The position numbers and the translations under genes were made by a program. Shown here one piece after another: positions 44,483 to 54,624 of a DNA stretch of 64,000 bases. This DNA comes from Leuctra nigra (taxonomy: Eukaryota > Arthropoda > Insecta > Plecoptera > Leuctridae): NCBI GenBank assembly GCA_934045905.1, contig OW203768.1, positions 14,908,316-14,972,315 of the forward strand, given 5' to 3'. Numbering within the stretch: position 1 is the first letter of the stretch; every line of letters begins with the position of its first letter. The notes below the pieces were generated by a model. It ran no database searches and was not told where the DNA came from. It was given only the letters and a program-made list of their open reading frames with translations.

Positions 44483-47400
44483 TTAATCATTCAAGAATTC
44501 GTCTATTGAGTAATATGCTTTTTCTATTAATAATTGTCTTAGTTTATTCTTAAATAGTTCGTATTTACTAATTTCTCTTATTTCCTTGGGCAAGGCATTA
44601 AATAATTTAGTTTTTATGTACATGGAATTGTTTTGAGTACAATTTGTTCTGAGTGACTCTACGTGTATGTTGTTGCATTGTCTAGTGTTGTGGTTGTGTA
44701 AGTCTCTGTTTTGTACTAGTTCATCTTTATTTTTTATAAACATTATTGATATTATTGATTCCCAAATAAATAAGCAAGGCAAGGTTAATATTTGATGTTT
44801 GATGAAATGTTTTTTACAATCTGGTTTGATAAAAGAATTATTTTTGTATTTTAAACCAAAAAGAACTCGAATAGCTTTTCTCTGCAACGTAAATATTTTG
44901 TGCGCCTCAGTGGAGTTTCCCCAAAACTGTATGCCGTATCTTAGATGGGATTCTATATTTGCATAATATACTAATTTGGCTACGTTGGTGTTAGTCAGAT
45001 CGATTATAGTTTTTAAGGAGAAGTAAGACGAGTGGAGTTTCTTTTGAAGTTGTTTACAATGACTCTTCCAGTTAAGATTTTTATCAATGATTATCCCCAG
45101 GAATTTTGTTTCTTCTACTTCTTTTAATTCGCTTACATAGTTATTTTTTGGCATATTTATTTTTAGTGGGCTGGAGTTAATATTATTTTTTAGTTTGAAA
45201 TGAATGAAATTTGTTTTTTCCTCTTGAATTTGCAAGTAATTGTCTCCAAACCATGTTGTTGCCTTTGCTAGTGTATTTTGTGCATTTTGTTCAAGGGTTT
45301 GTTTTGTTTTTCCCGTTATTGTGATATTTGTGTCATCAGCATATATTTCAGAAGGGCTCACTGTTTGTGGAAAGTCGTTTATATATATGATAAATAGTAG
45401 TGGTCCAAGTATGGATCCCTGTGGAACTCCACTAGTTATAGATTGTGCATTTGACAGAAGTTTTAATTCAATATTATTTTCATTTATATATGTTAATTCG
45501 ACTTTTTGTACTCTATTTTCAGTGTATGATTTTAGTAGCTGTAATGCAGATCCTCTAATTCCATAGTACTCTAGTTTGGCTAACATTATTGAATGATTGA
45601 CACTATCGAAAGCCTTCGATAGATCACAAAAGACTCCAAGTGTTTGGTCCTTTCGCTCTAGTCCCTGTACAGTGTTTTGAATGAATTGGTCGATTGTAGT
45701 GTTTGTTGACCGGTTTTTTCTGAATCCATTTTGGCTGTCCGAAAGAAGCTGTTCTCTTTCAAAGTATGATGTCATTCTTATGTGAATAATTTTTTCAAAT
45801 ATTTTTGACACTGAAGGTAGGAGTGATATGGGTCTATAGTTTTCTGTAAGCTTCTTGTCTCCCTTTTTAAATATTGGTATAATTTTGGCAATTTTTAATC
45901 GCTCTGGGAAAGTTCCTTGATTGATGCATTCGTTGAAAATATGTGCTAATGTTTTGGCCAGCTTTATGATAACTTTTTTAAGGATGCAAGTGGGTATATT
46001 GTCTATTCCAGCCGATTTTTTGTTTTTAAGCTTTCCAGCAATATATATTATCTCTGTTTCTGACGTGCTGTCCATAAAAAAGGAGTTAATTGGTTTCTTT
46101 GCTTTTACTAAGTGAGTATAGAATTCATTTGACCTCGGGGTCATTGACGAGGCAATTTTTTGGCCAATGGTTGCAAAATCTTCATTTATAATATTAGCTA
46201 CTTTCTCTGGATCCGTTACAGTCAGGTTGTCTTTTTTCAGAATCAAGTTTTTTGTTCCTTTAATTTTTGTATTATTTGTATGTTTTTTAACTATTTCCCA
46301 TATCACCTTCGTTCTGTCACTTCCTGTTCTCTCAGTAATCTTTTTATTTATTGTTTTCCTTTTTGCAGCCCTAACTGTTTTTTTGTATATTTTTTTGTAA
46401 GATTTGTATTGTTTTTTTATCGTTTCCGATTTGTAGTGAATGAGTAAGTCATATAAGCATTTTAAATTTTTTGCCGATGTTCTGATTCCCGATGTTATCC
46501 ATTCTTGTTTTATAAATTTATGATTTATTTTTACATCTTTTATTGGAAAACATTGGTCAAAAGTACTTGTTAACATTGCTTCGAACTTATTATATTTTTC
46601 ATTTGGATCAACCGTACTATAAATTTCGTTCCAGGATATTTTGTCTAGCATGTCGATAAAAATTGTTGTGTTTTCTTCATTTAATTTTCTGGTTTTAATT
46701 CTTTTGTTTGGGGGATAGATTTTTGTATTTACTTTTATTGAAATGAATTGCGCTTTGTGATCAGATAGATTGTTTTCTGTCACTTCCGTGCTGTAAAGGT
46801 TTTTAGGGAGATTTGTCGCAATGTTATCGATGGTTTTTTCTGTATGGAATCTTAAATCAATTCTGGTTGATTCTCTAATTGTTAATTTCATTCCGTATGC
46901 CGTTATTAAATTCTTTAGGTTGTCGCAATCGTTTGATTTGTGGGCTGTATCTATATTTAGGTCTCCCGTTAATATTACACTTTTCTTTTCAGAGGTGACT
47001 TTTTGTAGGAGTTGTTCAAGTATGCCCATAAAATTATTTATGTTTCCCAGGGGGGATCTATAAACAGATATAATTATTAAGTGTCTATTGTTCACTTCGC
47101 AGTTTATTTCTATTGCAGCTAATTCAATGTCTTGTTCTTTGCTTAGTTTGGTTATGTCATTTCTTGCCTTCGCATATTTAATTAATTTTGTGTTTAAAAA
47201 TATAGCTGTCCCTCCATGTTTAAGAATTGATCTACTGAAATCATTTATAAGTTTATAGTTGCATATTTCAGTCGCTTTTAAGTTTTCGCTGTTTAACCAA
47301 TGCTCTGTGAGGCAGATAACATCTACTTGTTTCCCCTGGTCATCCCTGTCATCTAAAAAAGTTTCTAGTCCCGTTTTTGAGGTTTTTAAGGCTTGAATGT

Positions 47401-47611
47401 TTTGATGCATTATGTTAATTGTTTTCAAATTTGTTTCATTTTTCTTAATTTTATTTTGCTTTGAAATTAATTCTGTGTTTATGGACTGTGTATTTTGTTT
47501 GTGTTGTGTTTTATGTTGTGATCGTGCGTTTTGTGTGTTGTTTTTTCTGTTGTTTTCTGTATGTATTTTGGGTTTCAATGTATTGTGATTGATTATGACA
47601 GGGTATTTGGG
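44483..47611 (-). CDS. LINE ORF2: AP endonuclease + reverse transcriptase
   Basis: The open frame starts right after the ORF1 stop, in the same frame. It begins with a basic, Asn/Gln/Lys-rich linker, then an apurinic-type endonuclease (INIMHQNIQAL, ICLTEHWL, SVYRSPLGN, VILTGDLNID, NNLSDHKAQ), a linker with KQEWITSGIR, and a reverse transcriptase: KSAGIDNIPTCILK, NYRPISLLPSVSKIFEKII, NGFRKNRST, GVFCDLSKAFDSVNH, GVPQGSILGPLLFIIYINDF, EIYADDTNI (the YADD active site), and KFLGIIIDKNLNW. It ends with LVYYANIESHLRYGIQFWG. About 1,030 residues are open. No AUG occurs until the codon in NIMHQN (about 68 codons after the UGA), just at the endonuclease start. Protein from this frame would therefore need readthrough, reinitiation or that internal AUG. 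Confidence 0.92.
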   Translation of the reverse strand, partial: PKYPVIINHNTLKPKIHTENNRKNNTQNARSQHKTQHKQNTQSINTELISKQNKIKKNETNLKTINIMHQNIQALKTSKTGLETFLDDRDDQGKQVDVICLTEHWLNSENLKATEICNYKLINDFSRSILKHGGTAIFLNTKLIKYAKARNDITKLSKEQDIELAAIEINCEVNNRHLIIISVYRSPLGNINNFMGILEQLLQKVTSEKKSVILTGDLNIDTAHKSNDCDNLKNLITAYGMKLTIRESTRIDLRFHTEKTIDNIATNLPKNLYSTEVTENNLSDHKAQFISIKVNTKIYPPNKRIKTRKLNEENTTIFIDMLDKISWNEIYSTVDPNEKYNKFEAMLTSTFDQCFPIKDVKINHKFIKQEWITSGIRTSAKNLKCLYDLLIHYKSETIKKQYKSYKKIYKKTVRAAKRKTINKKITERTGSDRTKVIWEIVKKHTNNTKIKGTKNLILKKDNLTVTDPEKVANIINEDFATIGQKIASSMTPRSNEFYTHLVKAKKPINSFFMDSTSETEIIYIAGKLKNKKSAGIDNIPTCILKKVIIKLAKTLAHIFNECINQGTFPERLKIAKIIPIFKKGDKKLTENYRPISLLPSVSKIFEKIIHIRMTSYFEREQLLSDSQNGFRKNRSTNTTIDQFIQNTVQGLERKDQTLGVFCDLSKAFDSVNHSIMLAKLEYYGIRGSALQLLKSYTENRVQKVELTYINENNIELKLLSNAQSITSGVPQGSILGPLLFIIYINDFPQTVSPSEIYADDTNITITGKTKQTLEQNAQNTLAKATTWFGDNYLQIQEEKTNFIHFKLKNNINSSPLKINMPKNNYVSELKEVEETKFLGIIIDKNLNWKSHCKQLQKKLHSSYFSLKTIIDLTNTNVAKLVYYANIESHLRYGIQFWGNSTEAHKIFTLQRKAIRVLFGLKYKNNSFIKPDCKKHFIKHQILTLPCLFIWESIISIMFIKNKDELVQNRDLHNHNTRQCNNIHVESLRTNCTQNNSMYIKTKLFNALPKEIREISKYELFKNKLRQLLIEKAYYSIDEFLND

Positions 47612-49999
47612 TCAGTACGAAGTTAATGTTTTTGGTTTTGACGGACGCTGACTCATTCGTATAATTGGGGATACAGTTGCCTTTTTTATTGCCCCTTGCC
47701 CTTGGGCTGTTTGTTTGATTTTGGCAATCTTGGCTTTTTCACTAGCTTCGTTCACTGCTGGGGCTTGAAGTGTCTTTCCCGCGGAGACTCGTATTGCAGA
47801 GGTTGTGGTAGATGCAGCTGAAGTTTTCCTCGCCTCAGGCTTCTCTGCTCGCGGTGTTGTCTGCTTCTCGCTTTGGCTCACTGGAGGGCTCTCTGGTGCG
47901 GCGCCTGGTGGTTTGAGTGGCGGGCTGACTGGTGGTATGTTGTTGCTTGAGATTGCACCTGCTGCCGGTATGCCAGAAGGTCCTTGCGCAGGTGACGTCA
48001 CTCTTGTGTCTGGAAATGGTGACTTCACGTTGTCATTTGCAGTCTGTGTGGGCAGTTGCCACTCTAGCAATTGCACAGCGAATGCTTCGGCAGAATCAGT
48101 TTGCATAGCGGGGTTTGACGTTTGCGTTGGTGCAGATGTTGCCGCTGACGCATGCGCAGGTGCAGATGTTGTCGCTGGTGCTGATAGGAGCGTATTGTCT
48201 GTTGATTCTGGCTTGTCCGGCTTCATGGGATTGGTTTGGAGGGTAAAATCAAGAGTGTTGATGTCTCTGGGCTTTTGAGGGAGGGAGAATACTGTTATGT
48301 GCACCCCAGAGTTTCTGAAGACATCCTGCACAATAGTTTTTACGAGAGACCAGAGCTGTCTGTCCTTTCCACACGCTATTTGTGGCATAGCTATGTGATG
48401 GATTCCCAGCATCCTGCAGTGGAACACAAGATGCCTCAGGGAATCGGCTATGGCTCTGGGAGTGGGCTTGTCATAGCGGTTCATCTTCGTAACAAGATGA
48501 AAGATCACTCGTCCGTTGCTATGCTGGATAAGGGCTTTTCCAACCGCTGGATTTTGTCGTCTTAAAGCCTCCGTACCGCCAAATTTGTGTCTAAAATCAA
48601 GCGCTATTCCTTTTTTCATTGCAAGGTCGGCCGAAATACAATGTGCAAGGGGAATGGATTGGTGAACATCAAAGAGATTCCCTTGGACTTCCGTTACTGT
48701 GTTTGCTTTATGTGGAATGTGGCAGTTGGTAGCATTGGTTGTTACACTTCGCGAGGATGCAGTCTGTTGGTCAACCATTTTCCCGTGTCCATAGGTGGCC
48801 GCACTGTGAGGTGGTGTTTTCTGTTCTCCAAGTGAGGAGTTATAGCCGGCAAAGTTGGTAGCCAGACGGAAATCGCTGCGCTGTGGTGCCGTATGATGAC
48901 CAACCCAAGCACTATTACCTGCTTCCTGTCGTCCGATTGAGGAACTATAGCCGGCGTTGTTAGTAGTCCCGCGGAAATCTCTGCTCGGTGGTGCCGTCTG
49001 ACGACCAAGCGACTCACTATTGGATGATTTACTGAGATCACTGCTGCGCGACGGTGCCAGCTGTCGGCCAAACGAAGCACTATTTCCCGCTTCCTGTCGC
49101 CCGATTGAGGAACTATAGCTGGCGTTGTTAGTAGCCCCGCGGAAATCTCTGCTCGATGGTGCCGTCTGACGACCAAGCGACTCACTATTGGATGATTTAC
49201 TGAGATCACTGCTGCGCGACGGTGCCAGCTGTCGGCCAAACGAAGCACTATTACCCGGTTCCTGTCGCCCGATTGAGGAACTATAGCTGGCGTTGTTAGT
49301 AGCCCCGCGGAAATCTCTGCTCGATGGTGCCGTCTGGCGACCAAGCGACTCACTATTGGATGATTTACTGAGATCACTGCTGCGCGACGGTGCCAGCTGT
49401 CGGCCAAACGAAGCACTATTTCCCGCTTCCTGTCGCCCGATTGAGGAACTATAGCTGGCGTTGTTAGTAGCCCCGCGGAAATCTCTGCTCGATGGTGCCG
49501 TCTGGCGACCAAGCGACTCACTATTTGATGATTTACTGAGATCACTGCTGTGCGACGGTGCCAGCTGTCGGCCAAACGAAGCACTATTACCCGGTTCCTG
49601 TCGCCCGATTGAGGAACTATAGCTGGCGTTGTTAGTAGCCCCGCGGAAATCTCTGCTCGGTGGTGCCGTCTGACGACCAAGCGACACATTAGTATCGACT
49701 GATCCGCTGAGATCAACCTGCTGTCCAGCCAAGGTACTATTTCCTGCGTTGCACGGTGGTGCCGTCTGCTGGTCAGTTGTGGCAATGTGACCTCGTGTGC
49801 TTTGATCTATTAAACTCCTTAATTCTCTTGATTCCTCTTCCTTATCTTTAATAAACGATAAAAGTTTGGCTCTTAAATAATTCACTTCATGTACCAGCAC
49901 TGTGTTGATTGCAATTTGGTTGCTAGGCACATTGAAATCAATGGCGTACTGCAGCCCTGGGCTCAGTGGGGTCCAGTTTTGGCAGGTATTGTTCGTCAT
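47612..49999 (-). CDS. LINE ORF1 with 56-aa tandem repeats and a TARG1-like macrodomain
   Basis: From the ATG at 49999 (MTNNTCQNWTPLSPG...) the frame is open for 795 aa. Residues about 1-80: a non-repetitive head with a short, possibly helical segment (VNYLRAKLLSFIKDKEEESREL). Residues about 110-400: tandem 168-bp units of 56 aa built on SLGRQTAPSSRDFRGATNNA and SSSIGRQEPGNSASFGRQLAP. Residues about 430-580: a macrodomain. It begins VTEVQGNLFDV, and has LAHCISADLAMKKGIALDFR, HKFGG, VIFHLVTK, MPQIACGKDRQLW and VHITVFSLP, the order seen in TARG1/OARD1 ADP-ribose glycohydrolases. The two residues catalytic in that family are both present: the Lys before FGG and the Asp in CGxDR. The tail is Ala/Pro/Ser/Thr-rich. 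No zinc knuckle, RRM or esterase of usual LINE ORF1s is seen. ADP-ribose binding or hydrolysis is inferred from the family. Confidence 0.82.
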   Translation of the reverse strand: MTNNTCQNWTPLSPGLQYAIDFNVPSNQIAINTVLVHEVNYLRAKLLSFIKDKEEESRELRSLIDQSTRGHIATTDQQTAPPCNAGNSTLAGQQVDLSGSVDTNVSLGRQTAPPSRDFRGATNNASYSSSIGRQEPGNSASFGRQLAPSHSSDLSKSSNSESLGRQTAPSSRDFRGATNNASYSSSIGRQEAGNSASFGRQLAPSRSSDLSKSSNSESLGRQTAPSSRDFRGATNNASYSSSIGRQEPGNSASFGRQLAPSRSSDLSKSSNSESLGRQTAPSSRDFRGATNNASYSSSIGRQEAGNSASFGRQLAPSRSSDLSKSSNSESLGRQTAPPSRDFRGTTNNAGYSSSIGRQEAGNSAWVGHHTAPQRSDFRLATNFAGYNSSLGEQKTPPHSAATYGHGKMVDQQTASSRSVTTNATNCHIPHKANTVTEVQGNLFDVHQSIPLAHCISADLAMKKGIALDFRHKFGGTEALRRQNPAVGKALIQHSNGRVIFHLVTKMNRYDKPTPRAIADSLRHLVFHCRMLGIHHIAMPQIACGKDRQLWSLVKTIVQDVFRNSGVHITVFSLPQKPRDINTLDFTLQTNPMKPDKPESTDNTLLSAPATTSAPAHASAATSAPTQTSNPAMQTDSAEAFAVQLLEWQLPTQTANDNVKSPFPDTRVTSPAQGPSGIPAAGAISSNNIPPVSPPLKPPGAAPESPPVSQSEKQTTPRAEKPEARKTSAASTTTSAIRVSAGKTLQAPAVNEASEKAKIAKIKQTAQGQGAIKKATVSPIIRMSQRPSKPKTLTSY
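48842..49700 (-). repeat. Coding 168-bp tandem repeat inside LINE ORF1
   Basis: About four and a half near-identical 168-bp units in register with the ORF1 frame (56 aa each). The copies differ by a few substitutions (such as EP/EA and SS/PS), so they are recently amplified but not identical. Confidence 0.9.
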
Positions 50000-50397
50000 A
50001 TTTAAGATATTTTTTAAATTACATACAATGCATACAGTCAAATACCAATAACATACAAATCAATATATCAATCAATATAAAGTTCATATTTAGTCAAATA
50101 TAAAAACACAAAAATACAATTATATTGCATCTACAACATACCACAGTAATGCATCATACATATTCGCACTACAATACAAACATATATGTAGCAGATTATA
50201 ACAGAATTGCAACTTAGTATATACCCATACTATTACTACACATACACATACTTACTATTTACACATTCACAGTTATTTCGTAGCCGAGCATTATGATTGT
50301 TAGAAACGTTTAAATCAATAATCAACTTTACTATAAGGTATTTTGGAGTCAATCCTATACCTATAGTCATACGAAATACAAACGTCAGAGTATTCAG

Positions 50398-50640
50398 TTA
50401 GATACGTTGCTTAACAATAATCCACTTTAATGCATTGCACATCTTCACTATGGATGTGCCTCTATTAACCCATATTATTGATCTCATTATTTTGTTTTGT
50501 AACTTCTGTAATTTACTAATATCGATTTGATTTAATAAGAACAAAATAGAGCTGCAGAAATCTAAATGGGGTGCGATAATAGCTTCACAGATATGGATTT
50601 GCTGCTTAAAGGGAGATTTTCGCAATTTCCCTGAAATAAA
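50398..50640 (-). repeat. Fragment of another LINE (RT C-terminal region)
   Basis: Minus reading EAIIAPHLDFCSSILFLL ... LQKLQNKIMRSIIWVNRGTS is the typical post-catalytic region of LINE reverse transcriptases. Truncated. Confidence 0.65.
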
Positions 50641-50649
50641 ACTTTCTAA

Positions 50650-51560
50650 TGAAAGTGTAGAGGTAGAAGAAACATGAAGTGCCGAAGATTAGAGGCAGAA
50701 AAAACTGAAGATGACCCAGAATATTATTATGACGGGCATGTTAGGTTGAAAACAATTCCCAAAAGTGTAAGTTTTAACCATCGCACGGCGCACTTTATGT
50801 GCAACTTGAAGGGATTTTTTTTCAAACGCATGGATTAGGTGATAACATATGATAGCATAGCATCATAATATTCATATCCAATGAAGTTTATGCTAACTCG
50901 TCATCTACGTCTAGTTGTTGAGCTCTGATTTCATTCATGATAATAACATTAGTATTTATTGTCAAGGAACCTGACCACCAGCCAATCCGTTTCGTTCAAA
51001 TACCGTTTTATGATTTGATGGGATGTACCTATACATACCTATATACATTTATCTCTGACTCCTAACCAAATCACTCGAAATTTTGACCATGTACCTATCT
51101 ATACACTTATTCTTCAAATGAAGTGTTTAGGAAATGTAAGGCTCTTACATTAAAGCTCTTTTAATTAAAATTTGTAGTATGGCAAACAAAATAACAATCA
51201 ATCAATAATTAATTAATCTTTTGATTGATTTTTTGCCCAAACATTTCTCAAACATTTTTTGAAGATAATGAAATACTATATTAAAAACCTGCAAAATTTC
51301 GTTAGTCTCCAGTTAGCTCCAATAAAAGGTTTCTTTAATACAAATGTATGTACACACAACAAATCATAAAACATTATTTTAACGAAACGGATTGGTAGAT
51401 TAGATTGGTCAGGTTCGGTTTCAATCAATGAAATCAGAGCTGAACTACAAGAGTTACTTAATAGATGATGACGAGTTAGCATCATAGACTTCATTCATAG
51501 GAATGTCATCAAATTTTATTCAGCCAAACCATTTCTTTCAAACACATTTTTATCATTTGT
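50650..51560. other. Intergenic with a diverged inverted pair
   Basis: AAGTTTATGCTAACTCGTCATC (near 50885) is mirrored by GATGACGAGTTAGCATCATAGACTT (near 51465), with further matches around CCAATCCGTTTCGTT, so this is probably an old inverted-repeat element of about 600 bases. No gene. Confidence 0.5.
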
Positions 51561-51629
51561 AGAGTGTACATAAATATACTGCCATTCATTAGCATTGCCG
51601 GTATAGGGCTGGAAAACGTGTATATTAAT

Positions 51630-52230
51630 TATAGGAAAACGCTCTGTGTAACGCTTTGGGAAGCGAGCCTTCGTACTGCATGTGATTTGATATGCGTTTG
51701 CAAGTTTCTGCTCTATACATGCCTTGAAACGGAAGCATCAAGATAGCCGTAAAATTCCGTATAATTATTGGCATAAATTAGCAAAAAATACAAGATTATA
51801 GAAGACAACAACTTTTGAAAATAACAACAGATTAGTCTGAAAATTAGCAAAAATTACCTAAAATGTTGGTCCCAATGACCATGCAAAGTTTTAAGTTCAT
51901 CGATCAAACGGTTCAAGTTTAAAAAATCACAGGAAAGATGGTTATAAAATAGTATAGACCTACCAATGGAAGGATTTGGAAGATTGAATACAATGTCGGT
52001 GGAAATAACTTTGCAAAATTTCAAATTGATCGGACAAACCAATCGAAAGGTGTTATTTTTTAAATTTGAACCAATCAGTGGAATTAAAAAATTGTGGTTT
52101 GCAACGCCCAGAAATGGTCAGTACATGCGTGCAAAATTTCAGTTCGATCGAAGAAAAACTGTGACGTCAGCCTCGGAAACAGAAAAAACGAGGTCCATGA
52201 CAAAAGAGCCAAAATGAGTCGATGGCTAAA
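51630..52230 (-). repeat. Dispersed repeat, inverted partial copy
   Basis: Begins (plus) ATAGGAAAACGCTCTGTGTA, the inverted tail of the GAGCGAGCG family. It continues with family-like text (CCAATGACCATGCAAAGTTT, GATCGGACAAACCAATCG). The head end is not preserved. Confidence 0.5.
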
Positions 52231-54624
52231 ATGCACAAATATATGTAACACAAATAAATCAAACACAAATATTGTGAAATATGTAGTTGCATTTTGAACC
52301 AAAGTGACTGAAACATGTTTTATATTTAGACATTTTATTAATTTTAAGTACACAAATGTAAACAATCTGAAGCATTTCTACTTGGATAATGTCTAAGATA
52401 CTACAAAACTATATGATCATCATTCATGCATCATTAAGCCCACCCATATCACAATAACATCACACTATACGAGTTCATATTGGACAATTTCAATTGTAAG
52501 CTAATCAAATTTCAGAGTTTTACTCGAAACCCTAGAGTTTCAGTGGCTAGAATGTTAAATTGTCCAATTTCAATTGTACCGGGTGGTGAAAAAAAACGTG
52601 TTTGAAAGGTCACTCCGACAAAACTACACACTTTAGAAACATACGTAAATATAATGTGTGCAATTTTCAGAAATATTTAATTTAGGAGAAAAAAGTTAGA
52701 CATTTGAATTAAGATGTTGAAACTACCCTACAAACACTGGGCGGCCCGGGCTTCTGCCCATCTAGCGCCCAAGTGGGACGTCCCGGGCGGGAACTACTAG
52801 GGCATGCCCTGGGCCTGCCCAACGGAGCCCAACCGATCCGTTTTATCTGGCTGTAAAATTTCTAGGAATGTCCCGTCTTGGTCCCGCCCGGGAATGGCTA
52901 GGGACGGCCCGCGCGGGCGCTACGACTGTTTGAATTTGAGCTGCTCTAATGACTTATTTTTTTCATATTTATAACTTCATTTCTATAATAATTACATCTA
53001 CATTTCACATGGATATATTGATTTAAGAATAAATATGTTTACAATTCCAAAGCAAAGTATTCATACCATTTTAAACGTTATTAGTAAAGTTTCTTTTATG
53101 AACTCGGCAGTCGGCCATCTTCGTGAATCAACTTGTTTCCGTTCTCCCTTCTTCATTTCAAACGCGGCGTTTGACGTTTGTTGATATTTTACAGAGTGTC
53201 ATGAGTGTGTAGTTTACGTCCTTTTGAGTGATTTTGAATGTGATTTCAATTATTATCTGTGTCCGTGAATGCGTGTTCACTGCTGAATAGTTTGTCTCAG
53301 TTCAAACCATTTAATGTGACACAAATCGTGAAATAATTACAGTTTTGTTGTGCCTCTTTTGTTTGGATTTTCATCACAGAGCCATACAACCCATTGAAGG
53401 TGAGTCTTCATCACAACTACATAAGTATCCAGGCATTAATCGTTGTTACTCTAGTTTTGTATGCTGGGGATACTAATAAACCAATAGGTAGTGTGACCAA
53501 TGTTCAGTAAACATTAACCTCACATGTACATTTTTGAAATGTAGCAATTTATGCAAAGTAAAATTTCCAACTAGGTAGGACCTAGGTAACTAGGTAGTTT
53601 AGGTATTTATAAAATAAATAAAGTAGGTAAACAGTTTGCTTGGCGTGGTAGTCTATACATATCAGTGGTAGTAGTCAGTAGGAACCCTAGTACCTGTAGG
53701 TACCTAGTACGTACCTCCGCCTATTTTGGGAATATTTTCACCCTACATTAACCAATAACCATCCCACATACCTACCAAGGCACCTACTGCAGTTTTAATA
53801 ATGTTACTTGTTAAAGGTGAATCTACTCTGGAAGAAAATAGGCTATTAAGATATTGAACTCCAGAAACAAAGCGCGTATTCGTCCTGCGAGCGAACCAAG
53901 CTGTATCGTCAAACCGAGCCGAAACATTAAGAACCGAACCGAGCAGAGTGGTAAATATTTTCATTATATTTAATTATTTAACTTTATCAAGGATTTTAGA
54001 TATACAGCAATTATTTTTGTTTATGTAGGTACCTTACAAGGCCTATAACAAACATTTTTGTTGTGATCCGAAAGTAAAAATTATGTTGCATGGAAATTAC
54101 ATTCTTGTCGGAGGTAGTAGATACATACATTGAATGGTGGTCCCGCTTCATTCAAATACGTAGTAAAATTTTTGAGATTAAATGTTGTCATCCAAAAAAA
54201 TAAACCGCACTTTTGAATTTCCTCTAACGCGCCGGTGGTAAGAGAGCAGCCATTCCATGCGAATGCAGACATATGCCACATAATACATATGACTGCTGAA
54301 TTATTAAATGTAAATAAATCAGCATGTTTTTATATTATATTCATGGTATTTTCTTGCTGATTCCAAATATGTAATCAGTTTTGTGCTAAGTTTGAATAGT
54401 TATTTTGTTATCAGTAAAATTGTGGGACCGCATTTAAATTTAAATTTTGTGTCGAACCATGTAAATTACATAAAAAATTTAGAAGGCTGCACAATGATCC
54501 TAACTATTTTTATTTTGATGAATAAGATGCTGAACATAGCATCTTACAACCGTACACCCGTAACACGGAATGGCTGAGAGGAAATTAATTTGAGTTGCTA
54601 ACTTTCACCTTACTTTTTGTAGGT

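Larger units (their letters stand above)
44235..50100 (-). mobile_element. Near full-length non-LTR retrotransposon (CR1/L2/Jockey-like)
   Basis: Minus-strand LINE with a 5' region, ORF1 (47612-49999), ORF2 (44483-47611) and an approximately 240-base 3' untranslated region. It ends in a short run of ACTGAA units (GGAAATAAACTGAAACTGAAAC near 44240-44265), the same tail type as the related copy at 12226. Both ORFs are open, so this copy could be young. The 5' limit is not certain: AT-rich sequence with ACATAC steps runs to about 50300, followed by a fragment of another LINE. ORF1 is clearly richer in GC than ORF2 and the flanks. Confidence 0.85.

Noticed and set aside
47805..48835. Plus-strand open frames opposite LINE ORF1
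   Set aside because: Antisense shadows of the GC-rich ORF1; no recognisable domain.
48742..49785. 347-codon minus-strand open frame rich in RRHHRAEISAGLLTTPAI
   Set aside because: Alternative frame of the 168-bp repeats in LINE ORF1. The ORF1 frame contains the macrodomain and is longer.
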